Shown: piece after piece, positions 8,131 through 13,392 of the stretch
How positions within the stretch are numbered: the stretch's first letter is position 1
Layout: every line of letters begins with the position of its first letter
The notes under the pieces: model-generated
Seen by the model: the letters and a program-made list of their open reading frames with translations, nothing else
Database searches by the model: none
Told to the model about the DNA's origin: nothing
Translations under genes and position numbers: made by a program
From: Rhabdothermincola sp037478855
GTDB lineage: Bacteria > Actinomycetota > Acidimicrobiia > Acidimicrobiales > Acidimicrobilacustridaceae
Reading direction: 5' to 3'
DNA length: 17,896 nucleotides
Assembly (NCBI GenBank): GCA_037478855.1
Contig: JBBFLY010000060.1
Span: forward strand, 1-17,896

Positions 8131-9177
8131 ATGGACGAGCTGGATGCGATCCGAGCACTTCATGAGGCGATCAGTGCGCCCGACATGGCCACGGTCTCGC
8201 GCGTGCGGGCACGGGCCCTCGCGCTGATCGACGAGCTCGAGGCCTCCGCAGCCGTCGGTGAGCCGCGGGGATCGGTGCGCGACCCGTCAGCTGTCGGTGC
8301 GATGTCAGCGCCCGTCACCGCGCGACCAGCCGATTCCACCATCGACCTCACGCTCACCGAGCCGGTCGGGATGTCGGGATCGGGTCTGCGACCGCCACGA
8401 TCGAAGGCCCCACTCGCGGCCGTCGCGCTCGTCGCGCTGATCCTCGTCACGGTGGTGGCGGCTTTCAGCGCAGACCCCTCCCAGGAGCTGCAAAGCGGCC
8501 TGCCGGAGCGCTCAGCGCAGGAACTCGTTCGGCTCGCGGGCTTGCACCCCGATCGGCCCCTCGGGCCGGGGGAGCTGCTGTACACCCGGGTGCTCGCGGC
8601 GAACGCAGACGACGGGGGAGCGGTCGAGGTTCGTGACGTGTGGATCACCCCCGACGGCGAGAGCTACGACTACTACCGGATGATCGACTCTCCGCAGGCG
8701 CCGTTGCCGCCGGTTCCGGTCGATCCCGTGGGTCCGCTGCTGCCCAACCGGGGTGCGTTCGCGGGGCTGTCCTACGACGAGGTTCGGACGATGCCGACGA
8801 CGCCCACGGCGATCGAGGAGCACCTGGAGCGCTTCCACCGGTTGGCACCCGGTACCGAGAATGCAGCGCTGGTGGTGGCCAACCTGGCGGCGCTGACCGT
8901 CGCTCCTCCCGACGTGCGGGCTGCCGCCGTGGAGATCCTCCTCCGATGGGGCCAGCCCGTCGGCGAGGCGACCGACCCGCTCGGCCGGCCGGGCCTGCTG
9001 CTGCTGGGCGGTGACCCGGACGCCGTTCCGGTGCCACGGGGGTGGGCGGTGGTCATCGACCAGACCACGGGCCTTCCGCTCGCGGTGGCGATCCGTGTGC
9101 CCGGTCCGGCTGACTTCGCGTGGCAGCGGACGGTGGGCTGGTTGGCATTCGGGCCACAAGAGGTCCGATCGGCCTAG
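8131..9177 (+). CDS. Single-pass membrane protein resembling CU044_5270 family; candidate anti-sigma partner (348 aa)
   Basis: The N-terminal cytoplasmic part begins MDELDAIRALHEAISAPD and has an Arg/Ala-rich helix. A linker and one transmembrane helix follow at residues ~94-112 (PLAAVALVALILVTVVAAF). About 235 extracytoplasmic residues end the protein, including VWITPDGESYDYYR and a C-terminal GWAVVIDQTTGLPLAVAIRV. This layout matches my recollection of CU044_5270-type proteins encoded beside ECF sigma genes in actinobacteria; the family name is from memory and was not searched. It lacks the HxxxCxxC zinc motif of classical ZAS anti-sigma factors, so an anti-sigma role is inferred from its position 19 nt after the sigma gene and from topology. 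ATG 8131 has a purine-rich GAGGCGAGAG upstream. Confidence 0.82.
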   Translation: MDELDAIRALHEAISAPDMATVSRVRARALALIDELEASAAVGEPRGSVRDPSAVGAMSAPVTARPADSTIDLTLTEPVGMSGSGLRPPRSKAPLAAVALVALILVTVVAAFSADPSQELQSGLPERSAQELVRLAGLHPDRPLGPGELLYTRVLAANADDGGAVEVRDVWITPDGESYDYYRMIDSPQAPLPPVPVDPVGPLLPNRGAFAGLSYDEVRTMPTTPTAIEEHLERFHRLAPGTENAALVVANLAALTVAPPDVRAAAVEILLRWGQPVGEATDPLGRPGLLLLGGDPDAVPVPRGWAVVIDQTTGLPLAVAIRVPGPADFAWQRTVGWLAFGPQEVRSA

Positions 9178-9201
9178 AAACCGCGGGGTCGCTGCGGGCA
9201 A

Positions 9202-9229
9202 CACCTCCGTGACGACCAGCACGGAGGTG
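9202..9229 (+). promoter_or_regulatory. Perfect 10-bp hairpin sequestering the Shine-Dalgarno of the next gene
   Basis: CACCTCCGTG (9202-9211) is the exact reverse complement of CACGGAGGTG (9220-9229), with an 8-nt loop ACGACCAG. The right arm contains GGAGG (9223-9227), whose spacing to ATG 9237 is 9 nt, so the folded RNA would hide the ribosome site. The hairpin starts 24 nt after the preceding stop codon. No T-tract follows, which argues against a plain intrinsic terminator. A protein operator is an alternative. Confidence 0.65.
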
Positions 9230-9236
9230 GAGATCC

Positions 9237-9776
9237 ATGCGATCAGTGACCGCGGTTGCGTCCACGCTGGCGGCTCTGGCGGGCCTGCCGCCCGCCGCCC
9301 TCGCCGATCAACCTTCCGATGTGCGTCCCACCCCTCCCGAGCGCTACTGCCGGGTGGAGGCGCAGGATGAGGTGGAGGTCAGAGCCGGCAAGGTGGCCGC
9401 TCCGGTGTGCTTCGACTCGTTCGCCTCGCTGCTCGAGTCGCTCGGCGTCGAGCCTTCGAAGGTGGTCGATGACCCGGGTGCGATGTCGGCCTCGTCGTGG
9501 CCGAGCAACGCTCTCGCCGCCCACTACGAGGACGGCAGCGGCTCAGGCGTCTACATCGTGGTCGTGGGCGACGACTGCAACGGTGGCGGTCTCAATCTCT
9601 CATCGGACTGGAACGACCGCATCTACTCGACCCGACATCTCCGCTGCGGAACCGTGAAGCACTGGCGCGATTGGGGGATGCAGGGGCCGTCCGAGACGAC
9701 CTCCGGCAGCTACGGCACCCTCCGCCCCCTGATCACCCTCGGCGGACAGGTGACGTCGATCCAGTACTACGCATGA
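9237..9776 (+). CDS. Secreted small Cys-containing protein, possibly beta/gamma-crystallin or I36-inhibitor-like (179 aa)
   Basis: An N-terminal signal peptide is clear: MRSVTAVASTLAALAGLPPAALA with likely cleavage after residue 23 (ALA|DQ). The mature protein has four cysteines (38, 58, 114, 137), which fits two disulfides outside the cell. The C-terminal half contains DWNDRIYSTRHLRCGTVKHW and ends in TSIQYY. That pattern recalls the WNDxISS...C..V.xY strand pattern of beta/gamma-crystallin-like extracellular proteins, including peptidase-inhibitor I36-type proteins. The resemblance is weak and the family call is tentative. ATG 9237 is supported by GGAGGTGGAG at 9223-9232, which is buried in a perfect hairpin. 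The stop overlaps the next gene's start (ATGA at 9773-9776). Confidence 0.78.
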   Translation: MRSVTAVASTLAALAGLPPAALADQPSDVRPTPPERYCRVEAQDEVEVRAGKVAAPVCFDSFASLLESLGVEPSKVVDDPGAMSASSWPSNALAAHYEDGSGSGVYIVVVGDDCNGGGLNLSSDWNDRIYSTRHLRCGTVKHWRDWGMQGPSETTSGSYGTLRPLITLGGQVTSIQYYA

Positions 9777-10639
9777 GCGGGCATCCCACGTTCGCAGCAG
9801 GTCCCCTGGCCGAGAGCAGCTCGGTGCCGACGTTCGCCGAGTTCTGCTCGGCCGTCTCGAACGAGCTGCTCGTCGATCTGGACGGCGCCTCCGAGGAGTC
9901 GCTGCTGGTCGACGATCTCGGCTTCGACTCGCTGGCGCTCATCGAGCTGGTCGTGCTCGCCGAGCGCTGGGCGGCCGCCCCCTGGCCCGAGGACCTGATC
10001 GCCAGCCTGCGCACCCTCGGCGACGTGTACCACCACCTTTGCACGAGCGCCCAGGATGGGCCCCGGCCGTCCGCCCCGGGTGCTCCCGGGCGCCTGGAGG
10101 GACCGAACGTCTCGCTCCGCCCGGTGCTGGCCCAGGACGAGTCGTACCTCACCGCCCTCCACCTGTGGGGCGACGGCTTCATCCGGTATCGGTTCCGGGG
10201 GCGCACCCCGAACCCGGACGCGCTCCGTCGTCTCCTGTGGGAGGAGGTGCTCGCCCAGTTCATGATCACCTGCGGCGGCGGACGGAGGGTCGGGCTGGTC
10301 TCCGCGTTCGAGCCGGACCCCCGGAACCGGACCGTCCACTTGGCAGTCCTGCAGGATCCGGAGTGGGCCGGCAGCGGGCTCGCGCTCGAGGGCGTCGCCG
10401 TCTTCCTCAGCTACCTGTTCTCGCAGTTCGACCTGCGCAAGGTCTACGCCGAGTGCCTCGAGGGCAACTACACGCCCTTCGCCAGCGGTTCCGGTCGGTT
10501 CTTCGACGTTGAAGGCCGACTGCGGGCGCACGAGTACGTGGACGGGCGCTACGAGGACGTCTACCTCCTCGCGGTCGAGCGCTCGAGGTGGGCGGACCAG
10601 CATCGTCGCCTGTTCGGACAAGACGTGCCCTGGCGGTGA
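9773..10639 (+). CDS. Fusion of acyl carrier protein domain and GNAT (RimL-like) acetyltransferase (288 aa)
   Basis: Residues ~18-90 form an acyl/peptidyl carrier domain. VDDLGFDSLALIELVVLAE carries the D-S-L phosphopantetheine site, Ser53, followed by helix III-like LIASLRTLGDVYHHL. After a Pro/Gly/Ala-rich linker (~93-109), residues ~110-275 look like a GNAT N-acetyltransferase of the RimJ/RimL type. This part starts NVSLRPVLAQDESYL, has HLAVLQDPEWAGSGLALEGVAVFLSYLF as the probable acyl-CoA motif, then LRKVYAECLEGN and a closing DVYLLAVER strand. The open frame extends upstream to about 9497, but ATG 9773 overlaps the previous stop as ATGA with no SD of its own, suggesting translational coupling. 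The GNAT domain may take an acyl group from the carrier or load it. No PKS, NRPS or phosphopantetheinyl transferase gene lies in the window. Confidence 0.85.
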   Translation: MSGHPTFAAGPLAESSSVPTFAEFCSAVSNELLVDLDGASEESLLVDDLGFDSLALIELVVLAERWAAAPWPEDLIASLRTLGDVYHHLCTSAQDGPRPSAPGAPGRLEGPNVSLRPVLAQDESYLTALHLWGDGFIRYRFRGRTPNPDALRRLLWEEVLAQFMITCGGGRRVGLVSAFEPDPRNRTVHLAVLQDPEWAGSGLALEGVAVFLSYLFSQFDLRKVYAECLEGNYTPFASGSGRFFDVEGRLRAHEYVDGRYEDVYLLAVERSRWADQHRRLFGQDVPWR

Positions 10640-10645
10640 CCCGGT

Positions 10646-10664
10646 GGCGTCGGCTTCCGGCGCT
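10646..10664 (+). terminator. Hairpin after the ACP-GNAT gene, possible terminator
   Basis: GCGTCGG (10647-10653) pairs with CCGGCGC (10657-10663) including one G-U wobble, with a 3-nt loop and one more wobble pair at the base. It begins 6 nt after the stop codon. No T-tract follows. It may be a U-less terminator or only a chance GC-rich stem. Confidence 0.33.
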
Positions 10665-10712
10665 CGCGTCCTGTGGATGCACGAGGAATGAGGGAACCGG
10701 CGCCTGGCTGCG

Positions 10713-10742
10713 GGCAATACGAGTTTGCCGGCATACGCCGGC
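10713..10742 (+). promoter_or_regulatory. Two overlapping alternative hairpins in the leader of the 157-aa gene
   Basis: GGCAA (10713-10717) can pair with TTGCC (10725-10729), while GCCGGC (10727-10732) pairs perfectly with GCCGGC (10737-10742) across an ATAC tetraloop. The two stems share 10727-10729, so they exclude each other. The second stem ends 10 nt before the strong SD GAGGAGGT (10753-10760). The stems are short and no ligand class is recognisable. Confidence 0.35.
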
Positions 10743-10770
10743 TGCCCCATCCGAGGAGGTCTGATCTGAG

Positions 10771-11244
10771 ATGGCACTCGTTGTCCGTACCCGGGGGAAC
10801 GTCCGCACGTCCGAGCTGGCTCCTCGCGACGCCTTCGTGGTCGCGTCCCTGGGGAACCTCGGCGCGCTGCGTGAGCTGGTCCGCTGCAGCTTCAGCGACG
10901 AGCTCGAGCAGACTGCTGCACCCGACGTCGAGACCGCACTGGCCCTCGTGCAGGCGGACTTCGACCGGTGCGACTTCCATCGCGGCCCGTGGGCCGAGGC
11001 GATGGAGATCGCCATCGACCTGTGGCGCGACGCCGGCGGCGTGGAGTGGACGACCCCGGCGCTCAAGACGGCGATCGCCCGGCGCTGCACCGACCCCTGG
11101 CTGGCCGACTGCGTGGCCTCGTTCATCTGGGAGCCCCTGGTGGGCGACCCGACCTCCCACACCCCCTTCGACGGCAACCACCGCTACTGCGTGCTCCGGT
11201 CGCTCGGTGTCGAGCGGGCGTTGATGCTCTCCGAGCCCTGGTAG
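10771..11244 (+). CDS. Hypothetical protein, 157 aa, with C-terminal DGNHR motif
   Basis: I do not recognise this family. ATG 10771 is well supported by GAGGAGGT at 10753-10760, 10 nt upstream. The protein appears soluble: no signal peptide, no TM segment, largely helical, Trp- and Asp-rich in the middle, with cysteines at 39, 67, 106, 114 and 140. The most distinctive stretch is HTPFDGNHRYCVLRSLG at residues 130-146. DGNHR followed by a helix and Leu-Gly resembles the active-site loop of ParB/sulfiredoxin-like proteins. It also shares H, D, G, N and R with the Fic loop HPFxDGNGR. Either likeness may be chance, since the motif sits at the extreme C-terminus without the rest of those folds. 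It lies between the ACP-GNAT gene and the glycosyltransferase gene, on the same strand. Confidence 0.78.
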   Translation: MALVVRTRGNVRTSELAPRDAFVVASLGNLGALRELVRCSFSDELEQTAAPDVETALALVQADFDRCDFHRGPWAEAMEIAIDLWRDAGGVEWTTPALKTAIARRCTDPWLADCVASFIWEPLVGDPTSHTPFDGNHRYCVLRSLGVERALMLSEPW

Positions 11245-11249
11245 CTGCC

Positions 11250-11304
11250 CCGCCTCCACGTTGTCATCGGATGACAACCCTGGTAGTTCTCCCAGTGGAG
11301 CCGG
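11250..11304 (+). promoter_or_regulatory. Operator-like 19-bp palindrome nested in a larger stem
   Basis: GTTGTCATCGGATGACAAC (11260-11278) is a perfect palindrome with 9-bp arms around one central G. It is flanked directly by CCGCCTCCAC (11250-11259), which is complementary to GTGGAGCCGG (11295-11304) at 9 of 10 positions. Between them CTGG (11280-11283) can also pair with CCAG (11292-11295, sharing one base with the outer stem). As DNA it looks like a dimeric regulator site of TTGT-N-ACAA style; as RNA it could form a three-way junction. It lies 5 nt after the 157-aa stop and ~80 nt before the glycosyltransferase start. No T-tract follows. Confidence 0.55.
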
Positions 11305-11384
11305 ATCTGCCGGCATGCCGCAGCGAACCACGCACCAAGGAGTGTCCAACGCGCACGTGACCCGTTGATGAGGAGGTGGTGCTC

Positions 11385-12470
11385 GTGAGAGTCGCGGTCA
11401 TCGCTCCGCCCTGGCTGGCTGTGCCGCCCACTGCGTACGGCGGCACCGAGCTCGTCCTCGACGTGCTCTGTCGCGGGCTTCGTGAGCTGGGCCACGACGT
11501 GCTGCTCTGCACCACCGGCGACAGCACCTGCCCGGTCGAGCGGCACTGGGTGTTCGACCGCTCGATCGGCACCGCCGCCATCAGCCCCGCAGCGGAGCTC
11601 CGGCACGTGATCGCCTCCTACGACGCAGCTGCGGACTGGCAGGCCGACATCGTCCACGACCACACCATCACCGGGCTCGCGTGGGGCGACACCTACCCGA
11701 CGCTGCCGGTGGTCACCACCAACCACGGGCCGTTCGAAGGGGATCTCGCTGCCGTTCTCCGTCGGATGAGCCAGCGGGTGCCGATCATCGCCATCTCCCA
11801 TCACCAGGCGTCGACGGCCAGGGCCATCCCGATCGCGGCAGTGATCCACCACGGGATCGATCTGTCGCGCTGCCACGTCGGGGACGGTCGAGGTGGCTAC
11901 GCCCTGTTCCTCGGACGGATGAGCCCGGACAAGGGCGTGACGACGGCCATCGCCGTCGCCCGACGCGCGGGGATCCCGCTCAAGATCGCCGCCAAGATGC
12001 AGGAGCGCGCGGAGCTCGACTACTTCGCCGAACGGGTGCGCCCGCTGCTCGGAGGCGACATCGAGTACGTGGGCGAGGTCGGCGGCGCGGCGAAGAGTCA
12101 GCTGTTGCGCGACGCACGCTGCCTGCTCAACCCCATCGCCTGGGCGGAGCCGTTCGGCATGGTGATGATCGAGGCGCTGGCCCACGGCACCCCGGTTGTG
12201 GCGACACCGTTCGGATCCGCGCCCGAGATCGTCGACGACGGCGTGACCGGTTTCCTGCGCAACGACGAGGACTCCCTGCTCCGGGCCCTCGAGCGGGTCG
12301 ACGAGCTCGACCGCGCAGCTTGCCGTCGGGCTGCGGAGGAGCGCTTCTCCATGCAGCGCATGGCCGCCGATCACGCTGCGTTCTACGAGGCGCAGCTCGA
12401 GCGGCAGGGCCTGAAGCTGCTCAGCGACCGGTTGACCGCCGACACGGGTGGTGCGCGAGGGGGGACTTGA
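11385..12470 (+). CDS. GT4-family glycosyltransferase (361 aa)
   Basis: This is a retaining GT-B glycosyltransferase that moves a sugar from a nucleotide donor, probably at the cytoplasmic membrane face. The N-terminal Rossmann half begins MRVAVIAPPWLAVPPTAYGGTE, typical of GT4 enzymes, with the acceptor-side DIVHDH and TNHGPFEG segments. The C-terminal donor half has LFLGRMSPDKGVTTAI and the EX7E motif EPFGMVMIE (Glu255 and Glu263), then GTPVVATPFGSAPEIVDDGVTGFL. GTGs at 11376 and 11379 also precede in frame, but AGGAGG occupies 11371-11376, so GTG 11385 (8-nt spacing) is the better start. The stop codon lies inside the antisense of tRNA-Leu, giving a 22-bp convergent overlap. Donor and acceptor are unknown; lipid or polysaccharide decoration is likely. 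Confidence 0.92.
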   Translation: MRVAVIAPPWLAVPPTAYGGTELVLDVLCRGLRELGHDVLLCTTGDSTCPVERHWVFDRSIGTAAISPAAELRHVIASYDAAADWQADIVHDHTITGLAWGDTYPTLPVVTTNHGPFEGDLAAVLRRMSQRVPIIAISHHQASTARAIPIAAVIHHGIDLSRCHVGDGRGGYALFLGRMSPDKGVTTAIAVARRAGIPLKIAAKMQERAELDYFAERVRPLLGGDIEYVGEVGGAAKSQLLRDARCLLNPIAWAEPFGMVMIEALAHGTPVVATPFGSAPEIVDDGVTGFLRNDEDSLLRALERVDELDRAACRRAAEERFSMQRMAADHAAFYEAQLERQGLKLLSDRLTADTGGARGGT

Positions 12471-12536
12471 ACCCCCACGTCCTTGCGGACACAGGAACCT
12501 GAATCCTGCGCGTCTACCAAATTCCGCCACTCGCGC
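12449..12536 (-). tRNA. tRNA-Leu (anticodon CAG), CCA encoded
   Basis: Read on the minus strand, a full class II tRNA is visible. The acceptor GCGCGAG (12530-12536) pairs with CTCGCGC (12453-12459). The D-arm carries GGTAGA. The anticodon stem CAGGA/TCCTG encloses loop TTCAGGT, anticodon CAG (complement of 12499-12501). A long variable arm GTCC-GCAA-GGAC is the tRNA-Leu signature. The T-arm GGGGG/CCCCC encloses TTCAAGT (12460-12476). The discriminator is A at 12452 and CCA is encoded at 12449-12451. It should read CUG leucine codons. A -10-like TAGCCT lies 16 nt upstream. The 3' end overlaps the convergent glycosyltransferase gene. A tRNA-Leu beside fhaA is, from memory, also seen in Mycobacterium. 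Confidence 0.97.
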
Positions 12537-12552
12537 GAGTGAACGGCCTGTC

Positions 12553-12558
12553 AGGCTA
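12553..12558 (-). promoter_or_regulatory. Putative -10 element of tRNA-Leu
   Basis: On the minus strand this reads TAGCCT, matching the TANNNT actinobacterial -10 consensus, 16 nt before the mature tRNA 5' end. That would give a 5' leader of roughly 9 nt. The -35 region is weak (TTCGTG-like with about 18-nt spacing). Confidence 0.45.
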
Positions 12559-12613
12559 GCCGACCGAGCCGCCCTTCACGAACGCCGGGCCGGGCACCGT
12601 CACGGTCCCCGGG

Positions 12614-12619
12614 TATCGT
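12614..12619 (+). promoter_or_regulatory. Putative -10 element for leaderless fhaA
   Basis: TATCGT matches TANNNT and its last base is 7 nt from the first base of the fhaA GTG at 12626. Transcription would therefore start at or next to the start codon. No Shine-Dalgarno sequence precedes the GTG. No clear -35 hexamer is present. Confidence 0.5.
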
Positions 12620-12625
12620 TCGGGT

Positions 12626-13285
12626 GTGGGGTTGAAGGGCTTCGAGCGCAAGCTGGAGAACCTGGTCGAGGGTGCCTTCGCCCGGGTGTTCCGCAGCGGT
12701 CTGCGGCCCATCGAGCTGGGTCGCCGTCTCACCCGCGAGATGGACGACAACCGCTCGGTTGACGTCAGGGGTCGCACCGTCGTGCCCAACGACTTCGTCA
12801 TCGCCCTCAGTCCCGACGACCACGAGCGGTTCGCCCACATCGAGGACACGCTCTGCCGGGAGCTGTGCGACGCGGCGCGCGAGCACGCCCGTGACGAGTC
12901 CTACTCGTTCCTCGGGCCGGTCGCGGTGCAGCTCACCGTCGACCCGACGCTCCGAACGGGCACCTTCACCATCACCGCTCGGATGAAGGAGGGGCCGATG
13001 GGTGTCGGAGCAGGCTCGCTGCTGCTGCCGAACGGGGAGCGCTTCGTGCTCGATGAGCACCCCGTGCTCCTCGGTCGCCTCGACGAGTGCGACATCACCA
13101 TCCTCGATCCCAACGTGAGTCGTCGTCACGCAGAGATCAGACCCCGTGGCGACGGCTTCGTGGTGGTCGACCTCGGTTCGACGAACGGTACGAGGGTCAA
13201 CGGGGTGCCCGTCACCGAGCGGGAGCTGCGTGACGGCGATGAGCTGCAGCTGGGCAACACCCGGATCGCGTTCCAGGCCTCCTGA
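12626..13285 (+). CDS. fhaA: FHA domain protein FhaA (219 aa, short form)
   Basis: FhaA is a cytoplasmic phosphothreonine reader that links Ser/Thr kinase signalling to peptidoglycan synthesis. In mycobacteria it contacts the lipid II flippase MurJ and PknB. Residues 1-~115 form the FhaA N-terminal domain (DUF3662), seen in GLKGFERKLENLVEGAFARVFRSGLRPIEL. Residues ~130-219 are a FHA domain with the binding residues LLGR (148-151), SRRH (165-168) and GSTNGT (184-189). Mycobacterial FhaA exceeds 500 residues because of a long low-complexity linker; here the domains are almost directly joined. The GTG start has no SD and probably begins a leaderless mRNA from TATCGT at 12614. It opens the fhaA-fhaB-pstP-rodA-pbpA cluster. 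Confidence 0.94.
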   Translation: MGLKGFERKLENLVEGAFARVFRSGLRPIELGRRLTREMDDNRSVDVRGRTVVPNDFVIALSPDDHERFAHIEDTLCRELCDAAREHARDESYSFLGPVAVQLTVDPTLRTGTFTITARMKEGPMGVGAGSLLLPNGERFVLDEHPVLLGRLDECDITILDPNVSRRHAEIRPRGDGFVVVDLGSTNGTRVNGVPVTERELRDGDELQLGNTRIAFQAS

Positions 13286-13320
13286 GGGGCTCCCGAGCGC
13301 TGCGTCGCCCGTGACGTGTC

Positions 13321-13340
13321 CGACCGTGGCACCGCGGTCG
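13321..13340 (+). terminator. Hairpin between fhaA and fhaB
   Basis: CGACCGTG (13321-13328) pairs with CGCGGTCG (13333-13340) through 8 bp including one wobble, with loop GCAC. It sits 36 nt after the fhaA stop and upstream of the apparent fhaB promoter. No T-tract is present, so it may only partly terminate fhaA transcription or serve as a processing stem. Confidence 0.4.
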
Positions 13341-13377
13341 GCGACGGAGCTGTCATGAGGTTCGAGGGGTGCGCCGG

Positions 13378-13383
13378 TAATCT
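13378..13383 (+). promoter_or_regulatory. Putative -10 element for fhaB
   Basis: TAATCT fits the TANNNT consensus and lies 10 nt before the first base of GTG 13393, which has no Shine-Dalgarno sequence. The mRNA would be leaderless or have only a few untranslated bases. A -35 hexamer at standard spacing was not found. Confidence 0.45.
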
Positions 13384-13392
13384 CGTTCTCCA

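Noticed and set aside
9178..12448. Region 3 as a mobile island integrated at tRNA-Leu
   Set aside because: No integrase, transposase or second copy of the tRNA 3' end was found in the window, and base composition does not visibly change. It is kept only as a possibility in the tRNA overlap finding.
11184..12530. 448-codon minus-strand open frame across the glycosyltransferase and tRNA
   Set aside because: It covers a convincing GT4 gene and a tRNA, and its translation is low-complexity, as expected of a shadow frame.
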